DNA of 64,000 nt from an uncultured Agathobaculum sp. (GTDB lineage: Bacteria > Bacillota > Clostridia > Oscillospirales > Butyricicoccaceae): positions 1 through 64,000 of the forward strand of contig NZ_CALWJK010000005.1 in assembly GCF_944380975.1 (NCBI RefSeq), given 5' to 3'. Below are positions 7,765 to 15,022 of the stretch, piece after piece; within the stretch, counting starts at the first letter, position 1; each line of letters starts with the position of its first letter. Position numbers and translations under genes: made by a program. Under the pieces are notes generated by a model. That model was not told where the DNA came from, made no database searches, and saw only the letters and a list, made by a program, of their open reading frames with translations.

Positions 7765-9159
7765 TCAGCCGATGCCGCCCCAGGCGATACCTAGCACGAA
7801 GCAGAGGATACACAGCGGGACAAATACATATCGTCCGAACGGATAGAACCACTTCATCAGAGGTTTGTCGGACCCCAGCTGCGCGGCGGCCAGTGCCGTA
7901 TCTTTCTTCATGACCCAGAAGTACATGATGCCGGCAGTAAACGCGCCGATCGGGAGCACATAAATCGAAACCATATCCATCCACTGGGAAGTCCACGGCT
8001 GGATGAGCAGCGCGACAACCAGAGCGACCGCATGAATGATAACGGTAGGAATCCAGCGCTTCATCTTGAACTGATCCTGCAGGAAGTTGATCGGTACCTC
8101 AAGCAGGTTGATAACCGAGGAAACGCCCGCAAACAGAATCGCCACATAGAAGAAGATAACAATCAGTCTCGCAATGCCGCCCATGTTGTTGAACACAGGG
8201 AGTACATAGATGAACATCAAGCCGGGGCCGCCATCGCCAAGGTCAGCGCCGACGGTAGCCATTGCGGGAATGATAATCAGCATCGCCAGCAGCGCCGCGG
8301 AGGTATCCAGTATCGCGCAGATAATCGCGGACTGACGGATCTTAACGTCCTTGCCAAGGTAAGAGCCGTAAACAACCGAGCCGGAACCCGCAACAGACAG
8401 CGAGAAGAAGCATTGTCCGAATGCGTAGACCCAAACCTCAGGATTGAGCAGGCCTGCGGGATTCAGGGAGAAAATGTAGCTGTAGCCTGCGCCGGTGTCC
8501 GGGGTAAAAATCATCAGAACTGCCAGTCCGATGAACAGCACGTACAGCGCTGGAATCATAATCTTACAGGATTTTTCAATGCCGCCCGCAACGCCCAAAA
8601 CCATGATGACGAGCGAAACGACAACGCCGATAATGATCCAGAAGTTGTTGGCGCCGCCGGTCGCAAAGGTCTGCTGAATCGCTTCGATCAGGTTATCTGC
8701 TGCTGGAGCGACCTTATCGAACGTACCGCCAATGACATTCATATCCTGACCCATGGCGGTCAGTTCGCCGGTAAATGCCATCTTGGTATAATAGAACACC
8801 CAGCCCATGATGACCGAGTAACCGATCGCAAGGCACAGCGCGCCAATGATCGGGATGCCGCCCAGCCACTCACCGAGCTTCTTGGACTTGCCGCCGTTTT
8901 CCATGGCCTTTCCGAACGCGCCGGACGGACCTGCGCCGGCCCAACGGCCGAGCGAGAACTCTTCCATCATGCCGGACTGACAGATGATAAATGCGAAAAT
9001 GAAATAGGGAATCAGGAAGGTCAAGCCGCCATACTTGGAAACCAGCATCGGGAAGCGCCATACGTTCGCCATGCCGACACACGAGCCGACCGCGGCCATG
9101 ATAAAGCCCCACTGAGACTTAAAGCCGTCTGTCTTTACGGTGCTCTGATTATTACTCAT
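7765..9159 (-). CDS. Na+-dependent amino acid transporter, NSS/SNF family (TnaT-like)
   Basis: 464 residues with about 11-12 transmembrane helices. The N-terminal WGFIMAAVGSCVGMANVWRF is the hallmark TM1 of neurotransmitter:sodium symporters, holding the unwound substrate and Na+ site. Bacterial NSS members import amino acids; the family includes TnaT, a tryptophan carrier encoded near tryptophanase in Symbiobacterium. Here it sits immediately downstream of a tryptophanase-family lyase, so aromatic amino acid uptake is the natural inference. An intrinsic terminator and a 14-codon Trp-containing frame lie between the lyase stop and this gene, so expression may be controlled separately. The ATG follows AAGGGGTG at a good distance. 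Confidence 0.88.
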   Translation of the reverse strand: MSNNQSTVKTDGFKSQWGFIMAAVGSCVGMANVWRFPMLVSKYGGLTFLIPYFIFAFIICQSGMMEEFSLGRWAGAGPSGAFGKAMENGGKSKKLGEWLGGIPIIGALCLAIGYSVIMGWVFYYTKMAFTGELTAMGQDMNVIGGTFDKVAPAADNLIEAIQQTFATGGANNFWIIIGVVVSLVIMVLGVAGGIEKSCKIMIPALYVLFIGLAVLMIFTPDTGAGYSYIFSLNPAGLLNPEVWVYAFGQCFFSLSVAGSGSVVYGSYLGKDVKIRQSAIICAILDTSAALLAMLIIIPAMATVGADLGDGGPGLMFIYVLPVFNNMGGIARLIVIFFYVAILFAGVSSVINLLEVPINFLQDQFKMKRWIPTVIIHAVALVVALLIQPWTSQWMDMVSIYVLPIGAFTAGIMYFWVMKKDTALAAAQLGSDKPLMKWFYPFGRYVFVPLCILCFVLGIAWGGIG

Positions 9160-9189
9160 ACTTTACACCCCTTTTTTATACCGATATCC

Positions 9190-9233
9190 GGTAAATAAAA
9201 ACGCCTGCGGAACTCTTTACTTTTCCGCAGGCG
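9190..9233 (-). terminator. Intrinsic terminator between lyase and transporter genes (possible attenuator)
   Basis: Reverse-strand stem CGCCTGCGGA / TCCGCAGGCG with a GTTTTTATTT tail. It starts only about 8 bases after the stop of the 14-codon frame at 9241-9285 and 31 bases before the transporter start. Confidence 0.8.
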
Positions 9234-9240
9234 CCTTTGC

Positions 9241-9285
9241 CTAGTCGTTCCTGTACTCTTTCCACGCGGCACAGGTTACGCCCAT
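9241..9285 (-). CDS. Putative 14-residue Trp-containing leader peptide
   Basis: The reverse strand reads MGVTCAAWKEYRND then TAG. A GAGG sits eight bases before the ATG, and the frame begins 15 bases after the lyase stop codon. The stop is followed within ten bases by an intrinsic terminator and then the NSS transporter gene. One Trp is at position 8. This is the geometry of a TnaC-like or attenuation leader placed between enzyme and transporter, but a frame of this length can arise by chance and the sequence does not resemble E. coli TnaC. Translation and function are inference. Confidence 0.4.
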   Translation of the reverse strand: MGVTCAAWKEYRND

Positions 9286-9300
9286 ATTTTATTCCTCAAA

Positions 9301-10956
9301 TTACTTCTCTTCGTTCGGGTACGGCTCGAGGAACGCATGGAAGTGACGCATCGGCAGCTTGTGGCCCCAGACAATACGCATGTTCGGGATGGACTCGCGA
9401 TCCTCATACAGCGCCTTGACTGCTGCGATAACATAGTCCAGATGCTCCTGGGTCAGACGGCTGCGGTCGATCGCGAAGCGAACAACGTTTGCCAGCTCTG
9501 CCTGCTGCTCCGGAGTCTTGAGGTCATATTCCATGGAGTAGTCGCCCAGCTCGGAGACACGGATACCATAGCGGCGGATCAGTTCAAGGCTGAAGCCCTC
9601 GCCCGCGAAGGTGTCGTGACCGCGCTTGCCGTCGAAGAACTCATCCATGTTGATGTATACAGCGTGGCCGCCTGCCGGCAGAACAACGCCCTTGACGCCA
9701 GCCTTGTAGAAGCCTTCTGCCAGATAGTTGCACTGTGCAACGCGCTCGTTCATGTAGTTGAAGTCGCAGCTCTCGTACAGGCCAACTGCCAGAGCCATGA
9801 TGTCACGACCGGACATGCCGCCGTAGGAGTCGTTGCCGTAGCAGGAGATCTGCTTTACCTTCAGGGTAACGCCAACGTCAGTAATCAGGTTGCCGTTCTC
9901 GTCGAAGTCAGAGAAGTTCTTCCAGAACAGACCCTTATCGCGGAATGCCAGCATACCGCCCATATTCGCATGGCCGTCCTTCTTGGCGGACATGGTGAAT
10001 ACGTCGCAGTACTGGAACATCTCGGTTGCGATCTCTGCGATGGACTTGTCAGCATAGCCTTCCTCGTTCATCTTGATGAAGTATGCGTTCTCAGCCCAGC
10101 GCGCGGAGTCAAATACCAACGGAATGTTGTACTTATGCGCAACGCGGTTGATTTCCTTCAGGTTTGCCATGGAAACCGCCTGGCCGCATACCGGGTTGTT
10201 GGTGATGCAGGTGAAGATCAGCGGAACGTTCTCCGGGCCGACAGCCTGAATCAGCTGCTCCAGCTTCTCGATGTCCATGTTGCCCTTGAAGGGGTTCTTC
10301 TCGTACTTGCCGCCTTCGGGTACTTCGTACAGCAGTTCCTTGTTGTACAGGTTACGCGGAATGGAGCCCATCTGCTTGATGTTGCCTTCGGTGGTATCAA
10401 AGTGGCCGTTGGACGGGATGGTGAACTTCTTGCCGGGGTAACGGCGATTGAGGATGTTGCGGACAATTTCCATCAGGACGGACTCAGCGGCACGGCCCTG
10501 CTGGATGATGAAGGTATTCGGACGCTCCATCTGCTTGGCACCGCCGTTGAACAGGCCGCCCTCATACTCGCAGAGGTAAACTTCGTCCATCATCTTCTCA
10601 ACGTCGCGGCAATCGGTGCGCACGAGGTCGATGATCTTCTTCCAGTTCTTCTCGCCGCCGCGCTCGAAGATGTCGCGGAAGGTATCGAGCAGAACGTAGT
10701 AACCGGTGTTGCGGCCATATGCCTCGTCGCCGAGGAACAGGGACGCCCACTGCTGATTGGTCATCGCGGTGGTACCGGAGTCAGACAGCATATCAACGGT
10801 CAGCATGCCGGCCGGGAACGCGAATTCATTCCAGTGCGTTGCATTCAGAGCGCGCTCGCGCTGCTCGATGGTAACGTCCGGAAGATCGCGGACAGCAAAC
10901 GTAAAATGGTGCGGAGCGGGTACATCCAGCGGGTAGTGAGCCATGTTCTTGTCCAT
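9301..10956 (-). CDS. tnaA: Tryptophanase-family PLP lyase with an insertion
   Basis: 551 residues, clearly longer than E. coli TnaA (471) or tyrosine phenol-lyase (456). PLP Lys is the second Lys of MSAKKDG (about 326). Aligned from memory, the substrate-selective positions match tryptophanase: Asp in HFDTTEG where tyrosine phenol-lyase has Thr124, His in MRHFH where it has Phe448, and Leu in VSELG where it has Arg381; the carboxylate Arg is kept (VRFAI). About 48 extra residues sit between the YYVL and QQGR blocks of the fold. It should cleave tryptophan to indole, pyruvate and ammonia. The start at 10956 follows GGAGGTAATTTAT; an ATG 15 bases upstream overlaps the ribosome binding site. 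Flanked by ridA and an NSS transporter. Confidence 0.82.
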   Translation of the reverse strand: MDKNMAHYPLDVPAPHHFTFAVRDLPDVTIEQRERALNATHWNEFAFPAGMLTVDMLSDSGTTAMTNQQWASLFLGDEAYGRNTGYYVLLDTFRDIFERGGEKNWKKIIDLVRTDCRDVEKMMDEVYLCEYEGGLFNGGAKQMERPNTFIIQQGRAAESVLMEIVRNILNRRYPGKKFTIPSNGHFDTTEGNIKQMGSIPRNLYNKELLYEVPEGGKYEKNPFKGNMDIEKLEQLIQAVGPENVPLIFTCITNNPVCGQAVSMANLKEINRVAHKYNIPLVFDSARWAENAYFIKMNEEGYADKSIAEIATEMFQYCDVFTMSAKKDGHANMGGMLAFRDKGLFWKNFSDFDENGNLITDVGVTLKVKQISCYGNDSYGGMSGRDIMALAVGLYESCDFNYMNERVAQCNYLAEGFYKAGVKGVVLPAGGHAVYINMDEFFDGKRGHDTFAGEGFSLELIRRYGIRVSELGDYSMEYDLKTPEQQAELANVVRFAIDRSRLTQEHLDYVIAAVKALYEDRESIPNMRIVWGHKLPMRHFHAFLEPYPNEEK

Positions 10957-10961
10957 ATAAA

Positions 10962-11018
10962 TTACCTCCATTTTTCTTGGCGCGTTGCGCCGTTATTTTT
11001 AGAGGATACCCCGGTCAT
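10962..11018 (-). CDS. Possible 18-residue leader frame upstream of tnaA
   Basis: The reverse strand reads MTGVSSKNNGATRQEKWR with its stop five bases before the tnaA start. Its single Trp codon is formed by the T before the GGAGG of the tnaA ribosome binding site, which may be coincidental, and the upstream Shine-Dalgarno (GGGAAG) is weak. A GGCGC-aac-GCGCC hairpin lies inside it (10979-10991). Listed as a candidate only. Confidence 0.2.
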   Translation of the reverse strand: MTGVSSKNNGATRQEKWR

Positions 11019-11067
11019 CGATTACCGGCTTCCCACTTCCGGCAATTCCGACTGGCGGACAGTATCT

Positions 11068-11081
11068 TTCACTAATGTGAA
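11068..11081. promoter_or_regulatory. Inverted repeat TTCAC-n4-GTGAA in the tnaA leader
   Basis: TTCACTAATGTGAA, perfect 5-bp arms, 112 bases upstream of the tnaA start and directly after the ridA stop. Could be an operator for the divergently encoded YheO-type regulator or just a short hairpin. Confidence 0.35.
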
Positions 11082-11097
11082 CCAAGTTAAAAAATAT

Positions 11098-11475
11098 TTA
11101 CAGGGCCGCGATAACCTCTATCTCGACCAGCGCATCCTTGGGCAGGCGCGCAACTTCCACAGCGGATCGAGCCGGATAACTGCCCTCTCCAAAGAATGTG
11201 GCATACACTTCGTTCATTGCACCGAAGTTGTTCATATCGCTGAGGAACACCGTCGTTTTAATAATACGGTCCATACCGACGCCGGCTTCCGCCAGAATTG
11301 CCTTGACGTTTTCCAGCGACTGCCGGGTCTGCGCTGCAATCCCTTCTGGGAATGCGCCGGTTGCCGGATCAATCGGCAGCTGACCGGAAGTGATAACCAA
11401 TCCGTCTGTTGCGACGGCCTGTGCGTACGGTCCGATTGCCGCGGGGGCCAAATCCGTACTGATGACTTTTTTCAT
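11098..11475 (-). CDS. ridA: RidA-family enamine/imine deaminase
   Basis: 125 residues, the usual RidA/YjgF length. Visible family features are IGPYAQAV near the N-terminus, SGQLPIDP, the SLENVKAIL helix and the C-terminal PARSAVEVARLPKDALVEIE block with the conserved catalytic-pocket Arg. RidA hydrolyses 2-aminoacrylate and related imines released by PLP enzymes. Its position directly before a tryptophanase-type beta-lyase, which passes through an aminoacrylate intermediate, fits that role well. The ATG at 11475 lies ten bases after GGAGG; a GTG nine bases upstream touches the Shine-Dalgarno and is less likely. Confidence 0.93.
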   Translation of the reverse strand: MKKVISTDLAPAAIGPYAQAVATDGLVITSGQLPIDPATGAFPEGIAAQTRQSLENVKAILAEAGVGMDRIIKTTVFLSDMNNFGAMNEVYATFFGEGSYPARSAVEVARLPKDALVEIEVIAAL

Positions 11476-11502
11476 CCTTTCCACGCCTCCTTTTCTGAGA
11501 TA

Positions 11503-11531
11503 AATTTATCATTAGAATAATATTTTGTCAA
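11503..11531 (-). promoter_or_regulatory. Sigma-A promoter of ridA-tnaA
   Basis: Reverse strand TTGACA and TAAATT with a 17-base spacer, 28-56 bases before the ridA start. Confidence 0.65.
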
Positions 11532-11636
11532 GCAGGTTTTGTATATTTTGTACGATGGTACACTTTTATTTTTTGCTTTTGTGGGAATTTTACATAGCTT
11601 TTGTCGAAATTATATAATAACTTTTTCTTTTAATTG

Positions 11637-11652
11637 TGAGAAATTATTCTCA
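11637..11652. promoter_or_regulatory. Inverted repeat upstream of the regulator promoter
   Basis: TGAGAA-atta-TTCTCA, perfect 6-bp arms, ending six bases before the -35 box of the regulator gene. A good candidate operator for autoregulation or for the divergent ridA-tnaA promoter about 110 bases away. Confidence 0.45.
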
Positions 11653-11658
11653 TCTTTT

Positions 11659-11688
11659 TTGACAATTCTCTTTTTTTTACGTTATAAT
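11659..11688 (+). promoter_or_regulatory. Sigma-A promoter of the YheO-like regulator
   Basis: Consensus TTGACA and TATAAT with an 18-base spacer, 48 bases before the start codon. Confidence 0.75.
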
Positions 11689-11736
11689 AAAATTAAGGTC
11701 AAAAACCTGTCTGATTTTTGAAAATGAGGTGAGCGT

Positions 11737-12435
11737 ATGGCCAATCCGTTGCTGCAACATTATATGAAACTGACCGAATTTCTCGGCCAGGCACTTGGCC
11801 CCGATTACGAGGTCGCGCTGCACGACCTGACCGATAAGAACCGCTCGATCATCGCCATCGCGAATAATCATGTCAGCGGACGCGAGGTCGGCGCTCCCCT
11901 GACCAATTTGGCGCTCAAGATCCTGATGGATAAAAGCTATGAGTCGCAGGACTACCGGCTGCACTACTGCGGTGTATCCGCTGCAGGCAAAACACTGCGC
12001 TCCTCTACGCTGTTCATCAAACAGAACGGTCGGCTGATCGGTATGCTGTGCATCAATTTTGATGACAGCCGATATCAGGCAGCTAGCGAAAGCATCCTGC
12101 GGCTTTGCCATCCGGATGCATTTGTCCAAGACCACTGCCAGCCCGACCATGCCTTGGACGGCAGCGAAGCGGTGCGCGTCGTGCCCGCAACTACCGAGAG
12201 TTTCCATAATTCTATTGATGCCGTCGCGGGCGATGCCGTGAACCGCGAGTTGGCGCGGCTGGGTGTCACCGCCGACCGGCTGACACCGGATGAGCGCATC
12301 CAGATCATTTCTTCGCTCGAAACGGGCGGTATTTTCCTGCTCAAGGGCGCGGTCAAGGATGTGGCCGATGCGCTTCATTGCTCACAGGCCAGCGTCTACC
12401 GCTACCTATCTCAAATCAAAAAAGACGAAACCTGA
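11737..12435 (+). CDS. YheO-like transcriptional regulator (PAS_6 plus HTH_22)
   Basis: 232 residues. The N-terminal ~115 residues have the YheO-type PAS-like pattern (EVALHDLT near residue 28, FIKQNGRLIGMLCINFD near 90), and the C-terminal ~60 residues form a helix-turn-helix (KDVADALHCSQASVYRYLSQI). Such proteins often regulate amino acid catabolic genes transcribed beside them. It is divergent from ridA-tnaA and shares the 261-base promoter region with it, so control of Trp catabolism is the obvious inference. GAGGTGAGCGT precedes the ATG and a consensus promoter lies upstream. Confidence 0.88.
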   Translation: MANPLLQHYMKLTEFLGQALGPDYEVALHDLTDKNRSIIAIANNHVSGREVGAPLTNLALKILMDKSYESQDYRLHYCGVSAAGKTLRSSTLFIKQNGRLIGMLCINFDDSRYQAASESILRLCHPDAFVQDHCQPDHALDGSEAVRVVPATTESFHNSIDAVAGDAVNRELARLGVTADRLTPDERIQIISSLETGGIFLLKGAVKDVADALHCSQASVYRYLSQIKKDET

Positions 12436-12455
12436 TTCATTTCTGGCAAACAAAC

Positions 12456-12485
12456 AAAAAATGAGCGCTTTGCGCTCATTTTTCG
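12456..12485 (+). terminator. Intrinsic terminator after the regulator
   Basis: AAAATGAGCGC-ttt-GCGCTCATTTTT hairpin. Confidence 0.85.
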
Positions 12486-12511
12486 CTGCTACCCAAAAGG
12501 AGGAACCTGTT

Positions 12512-13282
12512 ATGCTGATTCCTGTAACCGCCGCCGATGTGCCGGATTTTCTCATCGCCTGTACCTATGAGCATGTATTCGGCTCCCGTGCCCGCACCGC
12601 GCTCTCTGCGCATGGGCTGGGCAGCGAAGCGGCGCAGTTTTTCCTGTGCCGCAAAGGGCGTGAGCCAGCCGCAGCGCTCTGCTTTGCGGACGGTGTGCTG
12701 ACCATCTCTTCGGACGAGCGCGCCGATCCTGCCCCCATCGCAGAACTGGCGCAGCGTTTACAGGTACATGAGATCGACACCAATTGGACGCAATGTCAGG
12801 CGTTGCAAGCGCTGCTCGGCGGACAAACGGATAGTTCCTATTATATGGTGTATCGCGGCGCGCCGCAGCAGCTTGACTGTCCGGATATCGTTCCCGGCGA
12901 CAAACGCGCGGTGTTTGACGTATTGCAGCGCAGCCACGAATACTACCGCACGCATCTCGACTACGATGTCTGGGCAGCCGATCTGGACTGCCGCTTGTCG
13001 CGCGGACTGTCCGAGCTGTATCAATTGGAAGCGGACGGCGCGGTCATTGGCACAGGCAGCATCGTCTCATGGGATGACGAATGCGGTGTGATTGGCGCGG
13101 TCGCTGTCGTACCGGAGTACCGCCATCGCGGACTGGGCAACCGCATCAGCCGTTTTCTGGTGCAGCGCATTCAGAAGTGCGGCAAAACACCGCGTTTGAT
13201 TTCGGGATATGATGAAGTAGCCGAGCTGTACCGTCAGATCGGCTTTACGCCCTGCGGACGGTGGGGCGAATTATACATATAG
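12512..13282 (+). CDS. GNAT-family N-acetyltransferase
   Basis: 256 residues. The C-terminal ~110 residues hold the GNAT fold: VIGTGSIVSW (beta 4), then the acetyl-CoA pyrophosphate loop in GAVAVVPEYRHRGLGNRIS (an R/Q-x-x-G-x-G variant), and a final YRQIGFTPCG. The N-terminal half (1-130) is an unassigned domain, so this may be a two-domain acetyltransferase. Start at ATG 12512 after AAAAGGAGGAACCTGTT. The threonine aldolase gene follows 12 bases downstream and a YczE-type gene after that, probably one transcript. Substrate unknown. Confidence 0.82.
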   Translation: MLIPVTAADVPDFLIACTYEHVFGSRARTALSAHGLGSEAAQFFLCRKGREPAAALCFADGVLTISSDERADPAPIAELAQRLQVHEIDTNWTQCQALQALLGGQTDSSYYMVYRGAPQQLDCPDIVPGDKRAVFDVLQRSHEYYRTHLDYDVWAADLDCRLSRGLSELYQLEADGAVIGTGSIVSWDDECGVIGAVAVVPEYRHRGLGNRISRFLVQRIQKCGKTPRLISGYDEVAELYRQIGFTPCGRWGELYI

Positions 13283-13294
13283 GAGGATGTTGTC

Positions 13295-14332
13295 ATGCGT
13301 TACATTGATTTGCGAAGCGACACGGTCACCCAACCGACACAGGCTATGCGGGATGCGATGGCCGCCGCTGTGGTGGGGGACGATGTATTTGACGACGACC
13401 CCACCATACACGAGTTGGAAGCCTACGCCGCCGAACGGCTGGGCAAGGAAGCCGCGGTATTTGTCACCTCGGGCATGCAGGGCAATGCCTGCGCATTGAT
13501 GGCACACACCCGCCGCGGCGACTGCGTCATCATCGACCCGCACTCCCATATCGCCGAGCACGAAGCTGGCTCCTACGGACAGCTTTCAGGCGTATCGCTC
13601 CGTTTCCCGCAGAGCGTCAACGGCACCATGGACCCGGATTCCGTGCGCGACTGTCTGACCGATGACAGCGATGTGCAGGTGGCCCCCGCAACGCTTGTGG
13701 TCGTGGAGAATGCACATTCCACAGGCGCAGTCGTCTCGCTCGATAACATGCGCGCAGTCTATGAAACCGCACACGAAAAGGGCGTGTCCGTGCATCTGGA
13801 CGGCGCACGTCTGTTCAACGCCGCGGCTGTTTTGGGCGTTTCCGATGCGCGTGAGATGACGCAATACTGCGATACCGTGATGTGCTGTCTCTCCAAGGGA
13901 CTGTGCGCACCGGTTGGTTCGATTCTGGCCGGACCGAAGGATCTGATCTGGCGGGCGCGCCGCGCGCGCCGCATTCTGGGCGGCGGCCTGCGGCAGGGCG
14001 GTTTTCTGGCCGCAGCCGGACTGATTGCGCTGCGCGATATGACCGATCGACTCAAGGAAGATCACGAAAACGCCGCACATCTGGGCGCGTTGCTCGACGA
14101 AATTGACGGCGTACAGGTGTTCCGTGACCGTTTGGATATCGACATGGTATTTTTCACCGCCGACTGGGACGAGGACAAAGCCGCCCGTTATCCCAATTGG
14201 ATGCTGGAGCACGGCGTCAAGGTCACCGGCTGCGCAGGCGGAGAGTACCGTATGGTTTGCCACCACGATATTTCCCGCGCAGACTGCGATCAAATCGCGC
14301 AGTTGGTGCGCACATTCGCCGCGGAGGGGTGA
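13295..14332 (+). CDS. ltaE: Low-specificity L-threonine aldolase
   Basis: 345 residues, normal for the family. Features seen: the starting RYIDLRSDTVTQPT, VGDDVFDDDPT, the SHIAEHEAG block, HLDGARLFNA with the PLP-binding Asp, and the Schiff-base Lys201 in CCLSKGLCAPVGS. It cleaves threonine and allo-threonine to glycine and acetaldehyde in the cytoplasm, giving glycine or serving threonine catabolism. AGGAGGATGTTGTC precedes the ATG. It follows the acetyltransferase by 12 bases and precedes the membrane protein gene by 3, so the three are very likely an operon. Confidence 0.93.
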   Translation: MRYIDLRSDTVTQPTQAMRDAMAAAVVGDDVFDDDPTIHELEAYAAERLGKEAAVFVTSGMQGNACALMAHTRRGDCVIIDPHSHIAEHEAGSYGQLSGVSLRFPQSVNGTMDPDSVRDCLTDDSDVQVAPATLVVVENAHSTGAVVSLDNMRAVYETAHEKGVSVHLDGARLFNAAAVLGVSDAREMTQYCDTVMCCLSKGLCAPVGSILAGPKDLIWRARRARRILGGGLRQGGFLAAAGLIALRDMTDRLKEDHENAAHLGALLDEIDGVQVFRDRLDIDMVFFTADWDEDKAARYPNWMLEHGVKVTGCAGGEYRMVCHHDISRADCDQIAQLVRTFAAEG

Positions 14333-14335
14333 CCC

Positions 14336-14992
14336 ATGCCCAATCATTATATCCGCCGTCTGCTCTGGCTGGTCATGGGCATGCTGGTCAGCGCGATCGG
14401 CATCACGATGATGCTGCAAGCCAATATCGGTCTGGAACCGTGGAGTGTTTTGCAGCAGGGTCTGGCGCAGACCCTCGGCATCACCTACGGCACCGCCTCC
14501 ATGATCGTCGGGGCGTTCGCTATCGGTGCGGCCGTGCTATGCGGCGAGAGCTTCGGCTTCGGCACAGTCATCAATATCATCCTGTGTGCGGTGTTCATCG
14601 ACGGCTTGCTCTGGCTGGGTTGGATCCCGCAGATGCATACGCTGCTCACCGGCCTCCCGATGCTGCTGATCGGGCTGGAACTGCTCGCGCTGGGCACTTG
14701 GATGTATATGAAAAGCGCGCTGGGCGCCGGCCCGCGCGACGCGCTCATGGTTGCGCTGGCGCGTAAAACCGGCCGGTCGGTTGGCCTGTGCCGCGCAAGC
14801 GTTGAGATTTTTGTCATCATCGCCGGGTTTCTGCTGGGCGGTCAGGTCGGCATTGGCACGGTGATCTGCGCAGTCGGCCTCGGCTCACTGTTCAATATCA
14901 ACTTCCATCTGCTTCATTTTGAAGCAGCTAAGCTGCATCAGGAAAATGTCGCAGAAACCCTGCAAAACCTGCGCAAAGTAAAACGACAATAA
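14336..14992 (+). CDS. YczE/YitT-type integral membrane protein
   Basis: 218 residues with five or six predicted helices. The N-terminal GMLVSAIGITMMLQANIGLEPWSVL and the central GLELLALGTWMYMKSALGAGPRDALMV are typical of the YczE/YyaS/YitT group, whose LGAGPRD motif recurs. Function in the family is unclear (export or regulation proposed). It starts three bases after the threonine aldolase stop, with GCGGAGGGGTGACCC as ribosome binding site inside the aldolase end, so it is the third gene of that operon. Confidence 0.82.
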   Translation: MPNHYIRRLLWLVMGMLVSAIGITMMLQANIGLEPWSVLQQGLAQTLGITYGTASMIVGAFAIGAAVLCGESFGFGTVINIILCAVFIDGLLWLGWIPQMHTLLTGLPMLLIGLELLALGTWMYMKSALGAGPRDALMVALARKTGRSVGLCRASVEIFVIIAGFLLGGQVGIGTVICAVGLGSLFNINFHLLHFEAAKLHQENVAETLQNLRKVKRQ

Positions 14993-15020
14993 AAAAGGAA
15001 GCCGAAAGGCTTCCTTTTTT
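14991..15020. terminator. Bidirectional intrinsic terminator
   Basis: AAAAAAGGAAGCC-gaaa-GGCTTCCTTTTTT between convergent genes. Confidence 0.9.
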
Positions 15021-15022
15021 AT

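Noticed and set aside
9337..11520. Very long open frame (727 codons) on the forward strand
   Set aside because: It is antisense to tnaA and ridA, has no ribosome binding site or family motifs, and arises from the GC-rich third-position bias of the real genes. The same applies to the long antisense frames over prfC (19367-21025), the PBP (24472-26520) and the DUF362 gene (28859-30091, reverse).
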